Source: Blastocladiella britannica
Taxonomy: Eukaryota > Blastocladiomycota > Blastocladiomycetes > Blastocladiales > Blastocladiaceae
NCBI GenBank assembly: GCA_025349905.2
Contig: MU624920.1
Span: 1-17,268, forward strand
Length of the DNA: 17,268 nt
Direction: 5' to 3'
Shown here: positions 8,730 to 17,268 of the stretch, in pieces
How positions within the stretch are numbered: the stretch's first letter is position 1
Layout of the letters: each line of letters opens with the position of its first letter
Notes under the pieces: generated by a model
What the model saw: only the letters and a program-made list of their open reading frames with translations
The model's database searches: none
What the model was told of the DNA's origin: nothing
Made by a program: the position numbers and the translations under genes

Positions 8730-9398
8730 TCACTCCTCGGGAACCGCCCGGCCAGCGAAATCCTTGCCGAGATCCGCCACCTTGTCGATCGGCTTGGTAA
8801 ACATGCCCGCAATCGCCTCAGCAATGGGCTTGATCGGCGCCGACGGGTGCGGGTTGGTCGGGGCCATCTTCTTGGCACCCGAGAACTTGTGGCCCAGCGT
8901 CACCATGTTGGCGTCCCCGATCTTGGCCCGCAGCATCGGCAAGTCCGACTCCTCCTCCTCGCGCGCGTGACTGCGGAGCTCCGTCATCACCTGCGACAGC
9001 AGGGACGCGTGCTGCGGACTGGTGGTGCGCATCGACTGCAGCTGATACAGCTGGTTGCGCACTGTCTGGTGGTCGGACCGCAACTTGTCGGCCACTTCTT
9101 TGCCCTCGTGCTCCTCGATCGCTGCGTAGACAGTCTATTTTTTGAGATTGTTTTTTTTTTCCATCGTCGGTGTTTAGTGTCCCGAAGTATGGATAACGAT
9201 ATATATAGATACCAGCTCTTCGGCCGAACTGTGCTGCACAATCTCGCGGATCAGCTCATTGGCCACCGCCGTCTGCGCATCGTCGTTGCCGGCCATCGCC
9301 AGGTACCGGTCGTGCAGCTCCCACAGTGACTTGTGGTCGAGGCGGATCAGATCGTCGACACCGCGATCGGTGCTCGAGACAGAGGAGAAGGCTTGCAT
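8730..9398 (-). CDS. Hemerythrin-like (HHE cation-binding) domain protein
   Basis: Predicted four-helix-bundle protein that binds a non-haem di-iron centre; fungal members have proposed oxygen, iron or redox roles but no agreed function. Exons are 9398-9213 and 9134-8730, giving 196 aa. The intron is 78 nt, phase 0, GTATCT..AAATAG. Splicing rebuilds the signature QHSSAEELTVYAAIEEHEG, with SAEEL from exon 1 and TVYAAIEEHEG from exon 2. Candidate iron ligands are H22 and H29 (DHKSLWELHDRY), H56, E60/E61, H71, H84 (DH) and H118 with E121-E124 (HAREEEE). The C-terminal 60-70 residues (about from 130) form an extra tail rich in Lys, Pro and Ala with no recognised domain. No signal peptide or transmembrane segment is present, so it is probably cytosolic. 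The start is the ATG just before the first helix. It is convergent with PFK. Confidence 0.85.
9135..9212 (-). other. Intron of the hemerythrin gene
   Basis: A 78-nt phase-0 intron, GTATCT..AAAAAATAG, containing an A10 tract. It sits in the middle of the HHE domain. Removing it fuses SAEEL to TVYAAIEEHE, matching the family core. Confidence 0.85.
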
Positions 9399-9785
9399 GA
9401 TGGTTCGATGTTGTTTGAGGTGGTGGGGATATTTGGACAGGGCGGTCAGGGAGGACAGCAGACGAAAAGAAGAAGTGCGTTGTTGCTTTGGAACGACCGA
9501 GCGAAAGAGGGAGCATCATGGTTCTTTTTGAATGGTGAAGGAGGGCCAATGGGTGAGACCGAGCACACGAGACACGGGCGCATTTTTGTTCAGGGACCCC
9601 TGTTTCTACTCAGAAGTGCTACCTGTGTCCGAAGTGTCCATTCCGCAGAACCAGCAACGCCGAAAGTGCCTATGCCTGATCCGATGCAGTGGCCAACATT
9701 CAACATGCGTGTAGGCCAGGCGCGTCGATCTTGGCTTGGCGATCTCAAAATGCCATGCAGAATGGTTGATTATTCATAACAAGTA
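9399..9785 (-). promoter_or_regulatory. Intergenic region upstream of the hemerythrin gene
   Basis: A 387-nt gap between the hemerythrin start and the stop of the upstream same-strand gene. A CCAAT pentamer lies at 9546-9550 (plus orientation), about 150 nt upstream of the start codon. No TATA box or supportable gene was seen. A 148-codon plus-strand frame across it has no domain character. Confidence 0.3.
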
Positions 9786-11873
9786 TCACGAATACACTAT
9801 CACATTCCCACCTTGCCCAATCTGGCTGGCGCGGATCGACACCGCGGCCGCAACGACAATGGTCCCCAGGACGCAGATCGCCCATGTCACGATCCGACAC
9901 GTCCATCCGAGATGCACGTCCAGCAACGCCCCTGGCGACGGCGCCGATATACTCAGCGACCGGCGTCGTCGCGCCAAGATCGGGGTGCTCCCTTCATCCT
10001 TTAATGCCACCTTGTTCCGAGCCGACTTGGTGATTTGAATCGAGTCTCCTCCGTTGGGAAACGCCACTTGCAGCGACGACGAGTCGCCCGAAGTGGTGGC
10101 GGTCTCGCGAGAGATAATGGACGACGCGGTGCGCATGTTCGAATTCGGCACGACACTCAACTTCATTTTGCCGGACCCCGTCACGTCGTCCAGCGACGTG
10201 GACACGTCCGTCAGCACCGCTTGAATGCGCGCCTGCGCCGATAACCGGCGCTCCATTGCCACCGACGACGAGCTGGTGGACCCGCGCCGCTGCTCTTGTC
10301 GTCCACCCGTCAGCACCGAAATGACACGGTTCAGGGTGCCTTTTGTCTGCGGTGGAGGTTGTGGCAGCGATTGTGGTTTGAACGGACAGCCCATGGATAA
10401 GGGGGACGACGGGTCGAGCTGGCTGGTTGCTTGGATCGATCCAACGACCCGAGGGTAGTGCGGAGGATGTGGTGGTGGAGAGGACACGTGGGGCGGTGCT
10501 CCTGCTGCAGTACCACCAGCGTTCTTGTCTGGACGTTGAAGCGAGCCCTGTGTCGTCCCGTACCAAACGCCAGTGGGTGCTGGTATCGACGCGGTCGAGT
10601 CGTCGTACTCGGACGGGTGCGGGAACCGCTGCGGTGCTGTACCAGCGCGCTCCAGCGTCGATGCGCGGTATGGATGCGAGTCGCCCACAAACTGCACGCT
10701 CGACATGGCGCCAATGCGCTGCGGTTGCTGCGGAAATTGAACGCCTCCTGGACCTGGACCTCCGGCTCGGATCGACGCATTCGAATTCAATGTGCCAGTA
10801 CTCAGTGGATCCCGGGGTACTTTCCCTGCGCCGCCGCCGCCGCCGCCGCCCATGGCTGCCGCTGCCAATGGGACTATTTCGGGGACCATTTCGTTCTCGC
10901 TGGACACGCCCGTTCGGCTCGATGCAGTTGTGGTGGAGGTTAGCCGGATCGGGGCAAGTGACGACGATGCGGTGTTGGGATCTATCACGCTGCTGGCAGC
11001 GAGAGTCGGTTGTTCCCGCGGAGGCGGAGGCGATGATGACGGCGACGACTCGGACGAGTCGGTGTTGACAGACAGCACCGCTGATCCGGTGGTGGAATGA
11101 AACATGTCTTCTCGTGAGCTAACATGCAGTGCCATTCTTGCTGGAGCAAGTGAAGACGTTGGATCGATGGAAGCAGCGGGTGGATTGCTGGTCTGGCGGT
11201 GCGGATGGCGATGATGATGGTGATGGCGGCGCACGAGGAGATCGCCTTCGAAAGTTTCTGTGGGAGTAGGAAGTGTCACTGCAATCTGTGGATGATCGTC
11301 GCCTAGCTCTGGTATAACGCTGGTAGGTTCGCTTTCTGGTGCGATGGAAGAGACGATTAGGTTGGAGCGGTGCCGCTGCGGATTAATGGTATCCTTTGGA
11401 CTTTGATGCTGAGAGGGAGGCGACGAGGAACGCGACACGGCTGGAGACTGTGGAGGAGTCTGAAGAGACTGACGCCGCGACGACGACGAAATTTCGGCCA
11501 CTTGCGGGAAGCCTGTTTCCGACGAAGGCAGGATTTGCTGTTGCGACAAGCGCGAGGCTTGGTCACGGACAAACTGTTCAATGCCAGTTACAGAGCTGGA
11601 AGATGCGTCGCTGCTATTGGGTTCGCTGAAATACTGTCGAGACGATATCGAGGGAGTAGTGTCCGGGGAGCTCCCGGTCGTCGTCGTTGCTGTTGTTGTT
11701 GTCGCCGTCGGGCTTTCGGACTCTGGGATCGAGGACTGATCAGAGTTGCTTCCGAGAGGCTTGCGCACAGTGCTGGTAGAATGGAGAGACTGGCGCCGAC
11801 CGCCGATCGGACGTGATCGCGCCGGTGGAGAAGCTGGCTTCGGCTTTGGTGGGTGGAGCGGGGCGGGGAGCAT
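9786..11873 (-). CDS. Unrecognised disordered protein with C-terminal transmembrane segment
   Basis: A single open exon of 695 aa; the family was not recognised. Most of it is Ser/Pro/Thr-rich and probably disordered. Visible features are a Thr tract near residue 60-70, a His/Arg cluster (HHHHHRHPHR), a Gly7 tract at about 340 encoded by a GCC/GGC triplet run, and several Pro-rich segments that could bind SH3 or WW domains. Near the C-terminus a basic stretch RRRRSLS precedes one hydrophobic segment, IVTWAICVLGTIVVAAAVSI (about 661-680), and a 15-residue tail. There is no N-terminal signal peptide. That arrangement fits a tail-anchored membrane protein with a large cytosolic disordered domain. 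The start is the first ATG of the frame. No intron was needed, but a short in-frame one could be missed. Confidence 0.6.
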   Translation of the reverse strand: MLPAPLHPPKPKPASPPARSRPIGGRRQSLHSTSTVRKPLGSNSDQSSIPESESPTATTTTATTTTGSSPDTTPSISSRQYFSEPNSSDASSSSVTGIEQFVRDQASRLSQQQILPSSETGFPQVAEISSSSRRQSLQTPPQSPAVSRSSSPPSQHQSPKDTINPQRHRSNLIVSSIAPESEPTSVIPELGDDHPQIAVTLPTPTETFEGDLLVRRHHHHHRHPHRQTSNPPAASIDPTSSLAPARMALHVSSREDMFHSTTGSAVLSVNTDSSESSPSSSPPPPREQPTLAASSVIDPNTASSSLAPIRLTSTTTASSRTGVSSENEMVPEIVPLAAAAMGGGGGGGAGKVPRDPLSTGTLNSNASIRAGGPGPGGVQFPQQPQRIGAMSSVQFVGDSHPYRASTLERAGTAPQRFPHPSEYDDSTASIPAPTGVWYGTTQGSLQRPDKNAGGTAAGAPPHVSSPPPHPPHYPRVVGSIQATSQLDPSSPLSMGCPFKPQSLPQPPPQTKGTLNRVISVLTGGRQEQRRGSTSSSSVAMERRLSAQARIQAVLTDVSTSLDDVTGSGKMKLSVVPNSNMRTASSIISRETATTSGDSSSLQVAFPNGGDSIQITKSARNKVALKDEGSTPILARRRRSLSISAPSPGALLDVHLGWTCRIVTWAICVLGTIVVAAAVSIRASQIGQGGNVIVYS
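10829..10852. repeat. GCC-type triplet run encoding poly-Gly in the tail-anchored protein
   Basis: A near-perfect CCG/GCC trinucleotide run on the plus strand reads as GGC codons on the minus strand (Gly7). The purity of the repeat suggests recent slippage and possible length polymorphism. Confidence 0.65.
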
Positions 11874-12230
11874 GGTTGTTGTTATTGTGCGATTGTTAAT
11901 TCATGGGATCCAATGAGGGTTTTGCAAAGTGGAGTTGTTGGGGAGTACGGGGCATTGGATCAATTATTTGTGGGAAGATTTAAGCGAGAATTGCAAGATA
12001 AAATTAAACTTTACCTGCCGATTAGCGTGAGAGATGGAATATAATATGTCAATGCCAACGTTGGATCGGGGCTGGTAACTCGATAAAATCAAGGTAGGAG
12101 CTATGAATAGAGTTTGTTGTGGGAGGTAGAGTATACATGGCAAGGGAAGGGAGAATATGTGGTATATGCGATGTGAAAAAATGAAATGATGCGTTCCCTA
12201 ATCCGTGAATATGATCAAGACACTCAAAAA
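11874..12230 (-). other. AT-richer intergenic region between genes 5 and 6
   Basis: A 357-nt gap holding the promoter of the tail-anchored protein gene and the 3' end of the Rag GTPase gene. It is visibly AT-richer than its surroundings, especially 11990-12240. No AATAAA was found soon after the Rag stop on the minus strand. No gene or RNA could be supported here. Confidence 0.4.
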
Positions 12231-13575
12231 TTATACATTCGAACCATATGCGGCGCGAGGTCCATTTCCATTCGTCGCCGCTGCTGCCGCCGTCGCCGCC
12301 AGTCGACGCGACTCGGCCGCCTGCTTACAGAGTTCGGGGACGCTAAACACGCCCCAGACCGCGTCCCGGAACTTTTCAAAGTTAAAGTCTAGCAAGCCCG
12401 CCTTGCCGTCATAGTTTTCGGCGCGCAGCAGGCACACGAGTGACAGCTTGTCCATTTGCACCAGCGACAAGACAATGCCGGTCGAAAGCCGGATTACGCT
12501 GCCCTGTTTCCGGTCCGTGATTGGCGCCAGTGTCAGCACGCCCGGTCCAATTGGCCCGGTTGCTGTCGTTGCTGTTGTTGTTGTTGTTGCTGCAGCAGTT
12601 ATTGCTGCTGGCGGTGGCGGCGGCGACGAAGATTGCTCGTAAATGTGCTCGAGGTCCATCATCACATCAATCATGTCCGAGCACAGCTCGTAGCTCTGCA
12701 CATCCACGGGGCTCGAGTCGGTTGCCAGGTAGATCTTGGTGAACGAGTCAAAAAGGAAGGTTTTTTCGATGCTCGAGTTCTGAAATATAATGTTGAGTCC
12801 ATAATGATCCAATGCTTTCAATAGTGGTTACAACGCACCAGGCACAGTGTGTTGAGCAGGTTTTCGAGCGTAGGAAGCTGCGGGATGAGCTTTTGCACCA
12901 CTTTGCTAAACGCCTCATAGATCGAGTGGTCGTAAATGGAAGTAAGGTGGAACGAGAGCTTGATCTTGTCAAGCAGCTCGAGATCGAGGAGCTCGTCCGT
13001 CACGCGCTGGTGAATGTCGCGCTGGACCTCTGTTACATTTTTTTTCATGTCAGTATTTGTCGAAATAGTAAGGAGAAAAACAAGGCAAACCGATCTTGGT
13101 GTCGTCGCGAAGGCCATCGACCTTGTGGATAAAGACCTCGTAGTACATGTTGGGGTTGTAGCGCGAGGCCGTGGCCACCGTCACGTACAGCCGTTGCAGG
13201 GCGTCATAGTAGTCGTCCTATCATGACATGGTCAGACACAACCAACCAAACCAATTCAAAAATAAAAGAGAATACCTGAGCGTCAATGACAAAAATAATG
13301 GCCCCGGCCGCCGACGCCTCGCCCGACGCGCCCTCGCCAAAGATGGCCTCGAGATCGAACGTGGACGGGTCCGTGAACTCGATCTGGCCCGGGAAGTCGG
13401 CAATCATGAACTGGATGAACGAGTGCACGCGCTCGACGCCCACGGTGGTGGTGGACTCGAGAAAGATGGTCTCGTTGGGCGCCATCTTGTGGAACACCAC
13501 CTTCTGGATCGACGTCTTGCCCGACCGGCGCAGGCCCATGAGCAGGACGCGCGGGAGCTCGAGGCGGATTTCCAT
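12231..13575 (-). CDS. GTR2: RagC/RagD-family GTPase (Gtr2 orthologue)
   Basis: Small GTPase that pairs with a RagA/Gtr1 partner on the lysosome/vacuole and signals amino-acid sufficiency to TORC1. Exons are 13575-13276, 13217-13091, 13029-12839 and 12779-12231. Introns are 58, 61 and 59 nt; the protein is 388 aa (human RagC about 399, yeast Gtr2 about 341). P-loop GLRRSGKTS is at 14-22, switch II DFPGQ at 60-64 and guanine-specificity HKVD at 131-134. The HKVD form is typical of RagC/D/Gtr2. Near-diagnostic stretches follow: [27 protein letters not shown] and [15 protein letters not shown]. The C-terminal roadblock-like domain is interrupted by a Pro/Ala/Thr tract, then resumes at [12 protein letters not shown] disordered Ala/Asn/Gly tail ends the protein. 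No lipidation motif is expected in Rag proteins and none is seen. It lies 166 nt downstream of the Rrp5 stop on the same strand. Confidence 0.95.
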
Positions 13576-13732
13576 TCTTTGTATTTTTTAGCTGTTGAAG
13601 TACAAGAGAGGCCTGCAAGAGAGAGGACCAGGACCACAGGAAACCACAACCACACCCACACCCGAGCCCGCCCACTCGACCGTCACCCACGAAAAAAGAG
13701 AAAGACAGAAAAAAAAAAAAGTATACATGTAT

Positions 13733-13738
13733 TTTATT
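13733..13738 (-). terminator. AATAAA poly(A) signal of the Rrp5 gene
   Basis: AATAAA begins 4 nt after the Rrp5 TAG stop (13744-13742). A T12 run on the coding strand (13720-13709) follows about 12 nt later. Hexamer plus U-rich element makes a complete, very compact polyadenylation site. Confidence 0.6.
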
Positions 13739-13741
13739 GGA

Positions 13742-16700
13742 CTACTCGCCACGGTTGATGGACTCGACGTACTCCACAGCGCGCTGCTTGACGTACGCAA
13801 TCCGGTCCTCGTCGCCAAACTTCTTCTCAAACTCGAGCCACTTCTTGAAAAAGAATTTCACCTTCTTGGCCGAGAACTTGAGGGTGATGATACGCTCAAA
13901 CAGCTTGCGTGACGCGTCCATGTTGCGGGCCTTGACTTCCATGTCCAAGTACACGGACCACAGGTCGACGCGCTTCGGGTAGTTGGCGAGCACGCCCTCG
14001 AAGATGGTGCGCCCGCGCTCGGCGTCGCCGTGCTTGAACTCGAGCATCGCAAACTGCGAAATGAGCTCAATGTGCTTGGCTTTCGCCACCGACTTGAGCG
14101 CCCGTGGAAGCAGCGCACGGGCCTCGTCTCCGCGCGTCCGCTCAAACAAGTACCCAGCAAACCGCAGCCACGCCTGGGGCGCGTCCTTGAACTTGAGCAC
14201 CATCTCGTTGTACACCTCCTCAGCCAGATCATGCTTGCCCGACCGCGCGTAAATGTCCACCAGGTGCTGGTAGACCGTGCGCGGGTCATTGTACTGCACC
14301 GCGCGCTTGAACAGCGTCTCGAGCGAGCTGCGGTCGCCAAACTGGTTCTCCAAGTTGAGCCACGCCACCCATACGTTGAGCTTTTCTTGCTCCTCGCGGT
14401 AGTGGATCACTTGGATCGCACGCTCGGCCACCGCCCGCGCCTTGGTCACGTCCGCGAGCTTGAGCTGGAACGCCATGTACTTGATCCACAGGAACGACGA
14501 GTTGGGGGACCCGACCAGCAACCGCTCGTAGTCGGTCGCCAGCTGCGGCTCGGCCAGGAGCGCCGCCTGACGCTGCTCCACTGCGCGCTCGGCGTCCTCT
14601 TTCGCCTTGAGCTTTTGCCGACGCTGCTGCGTCTTGCTGAGCTCGCTGCCGTCCACCTCCATGGCGTCCTTGTTGTAGTTGGAGTTGTTGTCGTCCACTT
14701 CTTGGTCCTCGTCGTCAGCGTTCTCGTCCTCTTCGTCGTCCGAGAGCGAGTTGGACCAGCTAAAGCCCTTGCTGACGCGGAGTCCCGCCGAAGATGATGC
14801 CAGTGCGGCCGAGACGCCAAGAACTGTGGACGACTCGCCCTCGTCGTCGCTGACCTCGCCCGCGATCCCGAGCGGTCCCTCGACGTCTTCCTCCTCGTCG
14901 TCACTGTCGTCACTGTCGTCATTGCCGTCCGAGTCCGAAATGGCCGCGTTCACAACGTCCACTTGATCACCCTCGTCCTCGTCCTCGTCCTCCTCGTCGG
15001 ACGACACCTCAGCGACGGCCGCAGCAACGCGCTTGCGCGCCTTGCACGACAGCTCGATTTTGCCGTCCTCGGCGAGCGCGGTCACCCGGCACGCGATCGG
15101 GTCCCCGACCTTGTACAGGTTGAGCCAGTCGCGTACAAACTCGTTACTGAGTTCGGCGATCTTGACGCGGCCCGTAAGCGTCGGGGCCAGCGCCACAAAC
15201 ACGCCGGCCTTGTCGCGCACGTTGATCACGTACCCATGCACATCCATGTCGACCCGCAGATCCGTGATCGATGTCGGAGGCGTACCGGACTTGTACGGTA
15301 GCGCACCGAAATCGAGCGACTGCGCCAGTTGCAGGGACTTGGGCCCCGCGGCGGCCTTTGCGGCTTTCGCGGCCTCGCGCTGCTTGGCGCGCTGCTCCTT
15401 CTTGCTCTCGCCGCTCGCGGCAGCAGCGGCGCCATCGGCCGACTTCTTGTTGGTCCGCTCCTCGAGCAAGAACGACGCGCTCATCTTCTTGTCGTCCTCG
15501 CCCACGTAAAAGATGCGGCACTTGACGGGTTGCCCGCGCTTAAAGTCGGCGGTGGACTCGAGGTGCTCGTGGGACATGTCCGACTTGGGCACAAAGCATC
15601 GCACGTGGTTGTACAGGCTCACCACGCACCCGGCCGACAGCACGTTGATGATCACGCCGTGGGCGATGGTCCCGACCAAGTCGCGCGAGTACGCGACCAC
15701 CACAGGCAGGTCCGAGTTAACCAGCGTCTTTTTCGCCGTCAGCGAGAACCGGAGGCCGTCGACCGTCAGCACCCGGAACTTGTGCTTGGACTCGACCGGG
15801 AACCGCTTTTCCGGGTGCGAGAGCGAAATGTCGGAAATGTGGAGCGTGGGCACCAGGCCGCGGAACTCGTAGGTCTTCTGGATCTTTTTACTGGGCCGGC
15901 CGTTGGCCGCGGCGGCCGCGTCCTTTTTCGCTTGCTGCTGTTGCTGTTTGGCCTCTTCGGCGGTCGGGGCGATCAGAAGCTTGACCATCATGCCGTTGGC
16001 AGTGTGCTCAAGAATCTCGCCACGGACAACGTCGCCGACGGCAATGGGCGGCAGCGGGCGGGTATCGACGGGCAGCGCAAACGGCATGTGCACGACATGT
16101 ACCGGGAAGCGGGCGGCCAAGTCGGCGGTGACGGTCGCGATCGGTGCGTCTGCAACCACCGGGTGCAGAGTGACGACGCGCGACTGGGCGCGGCGGTCGT
16201 ACGCGTGCACTTTGAACAGCGCAATGGCGCCGTCGCGGGCGAGCCGGCTAGACTCGGACGCCGGGATCGCGTCCTGGGGCACAAACGAGCGCACGCCCGA
16301 CACGGCGGCGTCGGGAAGACCTAGGTCCACCATCACCCCGTGGTCCTCTTGCGAGGCCACTGCTCCCTGCACGAGGGTTCCGGGCTTGATGTCGCCGAGC
16401 GACATGGGCGACATGACTTGCGCGGGTTGCATCGTCAGCTCGACGCGCTTGGTCGTCAGGTCGTTGCGCATCTGCACCGCCGTGACCTTGACCAGCACCA
16501 TCTGGCCAACGGTGAAAAAGTCGTTGAGGTTCGGGAGTTCCTGATATTTTCACGTATGTGAGTCTGTGCGTTCTCCATGTCGGAGAAGAATGGCCATCAA
16601 TACCTTCTCCTCGTCTTCATCGTCATCCGACTCGCCATCGCCACTGCTAGCATCAGGCGCCGCGTAGGCTGCCACCAGCGCCGAGATCGTGGGCGAGATT

Positions 16701-17253
16701 TCGGTGATGGAAACAAACCCAAACTGGCCACCGGGCAGCTGCACAACAATGTCGAGCTCCTTGATCTCCTTGATCAGGCCCACGATCGCCTGCTTATCGG
16801 CAAACACCTATTTGTATATTTATGAGCACATGCAAGGGAGTAAATGGAAAATAGAATGAATTCGCCAACCTTGGTCAAGTTGAAGGCCAGAGGAGCGCGA
16901 GCGGGCTTGCTGGACGCGTCATCATTGTCATCATCACCAGTGGTATCAGCAGCATCGCGACGGCCCCCCTTGGGCTTCATGGTGGAACGGGCCACCGGTT
17001 TGCCCGAAGCCAGTTTGGATTTTTTGGCGGCCGGGGCCAACGAAGACGAAGACGATTTCGACAAGGAGGCCGAGCCAATGGTGGTGGTGTCGTTGTCGTC
17101 ATCGTTATCGGAGAGGTCGGCGGCCTTGCGTGCGCGCGGCTTGCGCGTGACCTGCGGGCCGTGGTGGTGGGATTCGGAGGACGCAATTGGTGCCGCAGTC
17201 GTTGTCGAGGTCTTGGCGACCTTGCCGCGCGGGAATGCGGCCGGCTGTGACAT
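13742..17253 (-). CDS. RRP5: rRNA biogenesis protein Rrp5 (PDCD11 family), shortened
   Basis: Nucleolar pre-rRNA processing factor needed for both ribosomal subunits in yeast. N-terminal S1 domains bind RNA, and the C-terminal HAT/TPR-like helices act in small-subunit assembly. Exons are 17253-16870, 16807-16604 and 16540-13742. Introns are 62 and 63 nt, both phase 0; the protein is 1128 aa. Residues 1-128 are a basic/acidic disordered lead. About five S1-type units follow (about 129-220, 223-300, 360-470, 472-557, 624-704). They include LPGGQFGFVSITEIS and TGRVKIAELSNEFVRDWL. Next come Asp/Glu-rich tracts (about 711-814) and GFSWSNSLSD. From about 867 the signature ERLLVGSPNSSFLWIKYMAF starts the HAT repeats, which reach the C-terminus. 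Yeast Rrp5 is about 1729 aa with 12 S1 domains, so most middle repeats are absent here. The ATG at 17253 follows an A15 run near the window edge. Confidence 0.93.
16541..16603 (-). other. Intron 2 of the Rrp5 gene
   Basis: A 63-nt phase-0 intron, GTATTG..ATATCAG. It joins DEDEEK to ELPNLNDFFTVGQMV inside the first S1-like unit. The LP.L.DFF.VGQ arrangement is what the family has at this place. Confidence 0.85.
16808..16869 (-). other. Intron 1 of the Rrp5 gene
   Basis: A 62-nt phase-0 intron, GTTGGC..CAAATAG. It links the disordered N-terminus (..FNLTK) to VFADKQAIVGLIKEI, the first strand of S1 unit 1. Confidence 0.85.
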
Positions 17254-17268
17254 TTTTTTTTTTTTTTT

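Noticed and set aside
8700..9329. Plus-strand ORF of 209 codons over the hemerythrin gene
   Set aside because: It runs across the hemerythrin intron and exons in antisense. The minus strand carries the complete HHE ligand pattern.
10427..11068. Plus-strand ORFs antisense to the tail-anchored protein gene
   Set aside because: Arg/Cys-rich composition without domains, while the opposite frame is open for 695 codons and ends in a sensible transmembrane segment.
13283..13690. Minus-strand ORF of 135 codons overlapping Rag exon 1 in another frame
   Set aside because: Rag exon 1 in its own frame carries the P-loop and switch II motifs; this frame has neither.
15329..16324. Plus-strand ORF of 331 codons antisense to Rrp5
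   Set aside because: The minus frame encodes clear S1 domains. The plus ORF is a GC-driven shadow.
17253..17268. T16 run at the window end as a retroelement poly(A) tail
   Set aside because: No retroelement coding sequence or target-site duplication is visible. Similar A/T runs sit before other start codons here.

Overview
The window reads as a compact, GC-rich fungal nuclear chromosome segment. It holds seven protein-coding genes, and five of them belong to identifiable families. Three things point to a fungus. A phosphofructokinase has the duplicated catalytic/regulatory core plus the N-terminal glyoxalase-like domain known from yeast PFK subunits. Thirteen inferred introns are all 57-78 nt, with GT..AG ends and CTAAC/CTGAC/TTAAC-like branch sites. 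Intergenic gaps are only 0.2-0.4 kb. High GC, heavy homopolymeric amino-acid tracts and A-rich pre-ATG contexts would fit an early-diverging (zoosporic) fungus such as a blastocladiomycete, but that placement is a guess. I saw no mobile element, tRNA, rRNA or CRISPR.

Layout, left to right: (1) minus, 174-3028, a protein with an N-terminal telobox-type Myb domain and a very long low-complexity tail. (2) plus, 3405-4815, a secreted Ser/Thr-rich protein, divergent from gene 1 across a 376-nt promoter region. (3) plus, 5006-8539, 6-phosphofructokinase in five exons. The glyoxalase-like first exon looks like a separate ORF but is joined to the PFK core by a 74-nt intron. (4) minus, 8730-9398, a hemerythrin (HHE) protein, convergent with PFK. 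(5) minus, 9786-11873, an unrecognised disordered protein with a C-terminal transmembrane segment. (6) minus, 12231-13575, a RagC/D-type (Gtr2) GTPase. (7) minus, 13742-17253, the ribosome-biogenesis factor Rrp5, unusually short.

The genes do not form one pathway. PFK (glycolysis), the Rag GTPase (amino-acid signal to TORC1) and Rrp5 (pre-rRNA processing) are growth-linked housekeeping genes that happen to be neighbours.

The most interesting observation is at the PFK 3' end. The genomic reading frame ends in -AKL, a canonical peroxisomal PTS1 tripeptide, and its TAA stop sits inside a perfect GTAAGT splice donor. Splicing there would replace the PTS1 with a seven-residue tail. This resembles the isoform switching that targets glycolytic enzymes to peroxisomes in some fungi. 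Second is the Rrp5 protein, with about five recognisable S1 domains where yeast has twelve. Exon boundaries are inferred by eye from frame, splice signals and family alignment; no transcript data or searches were available.
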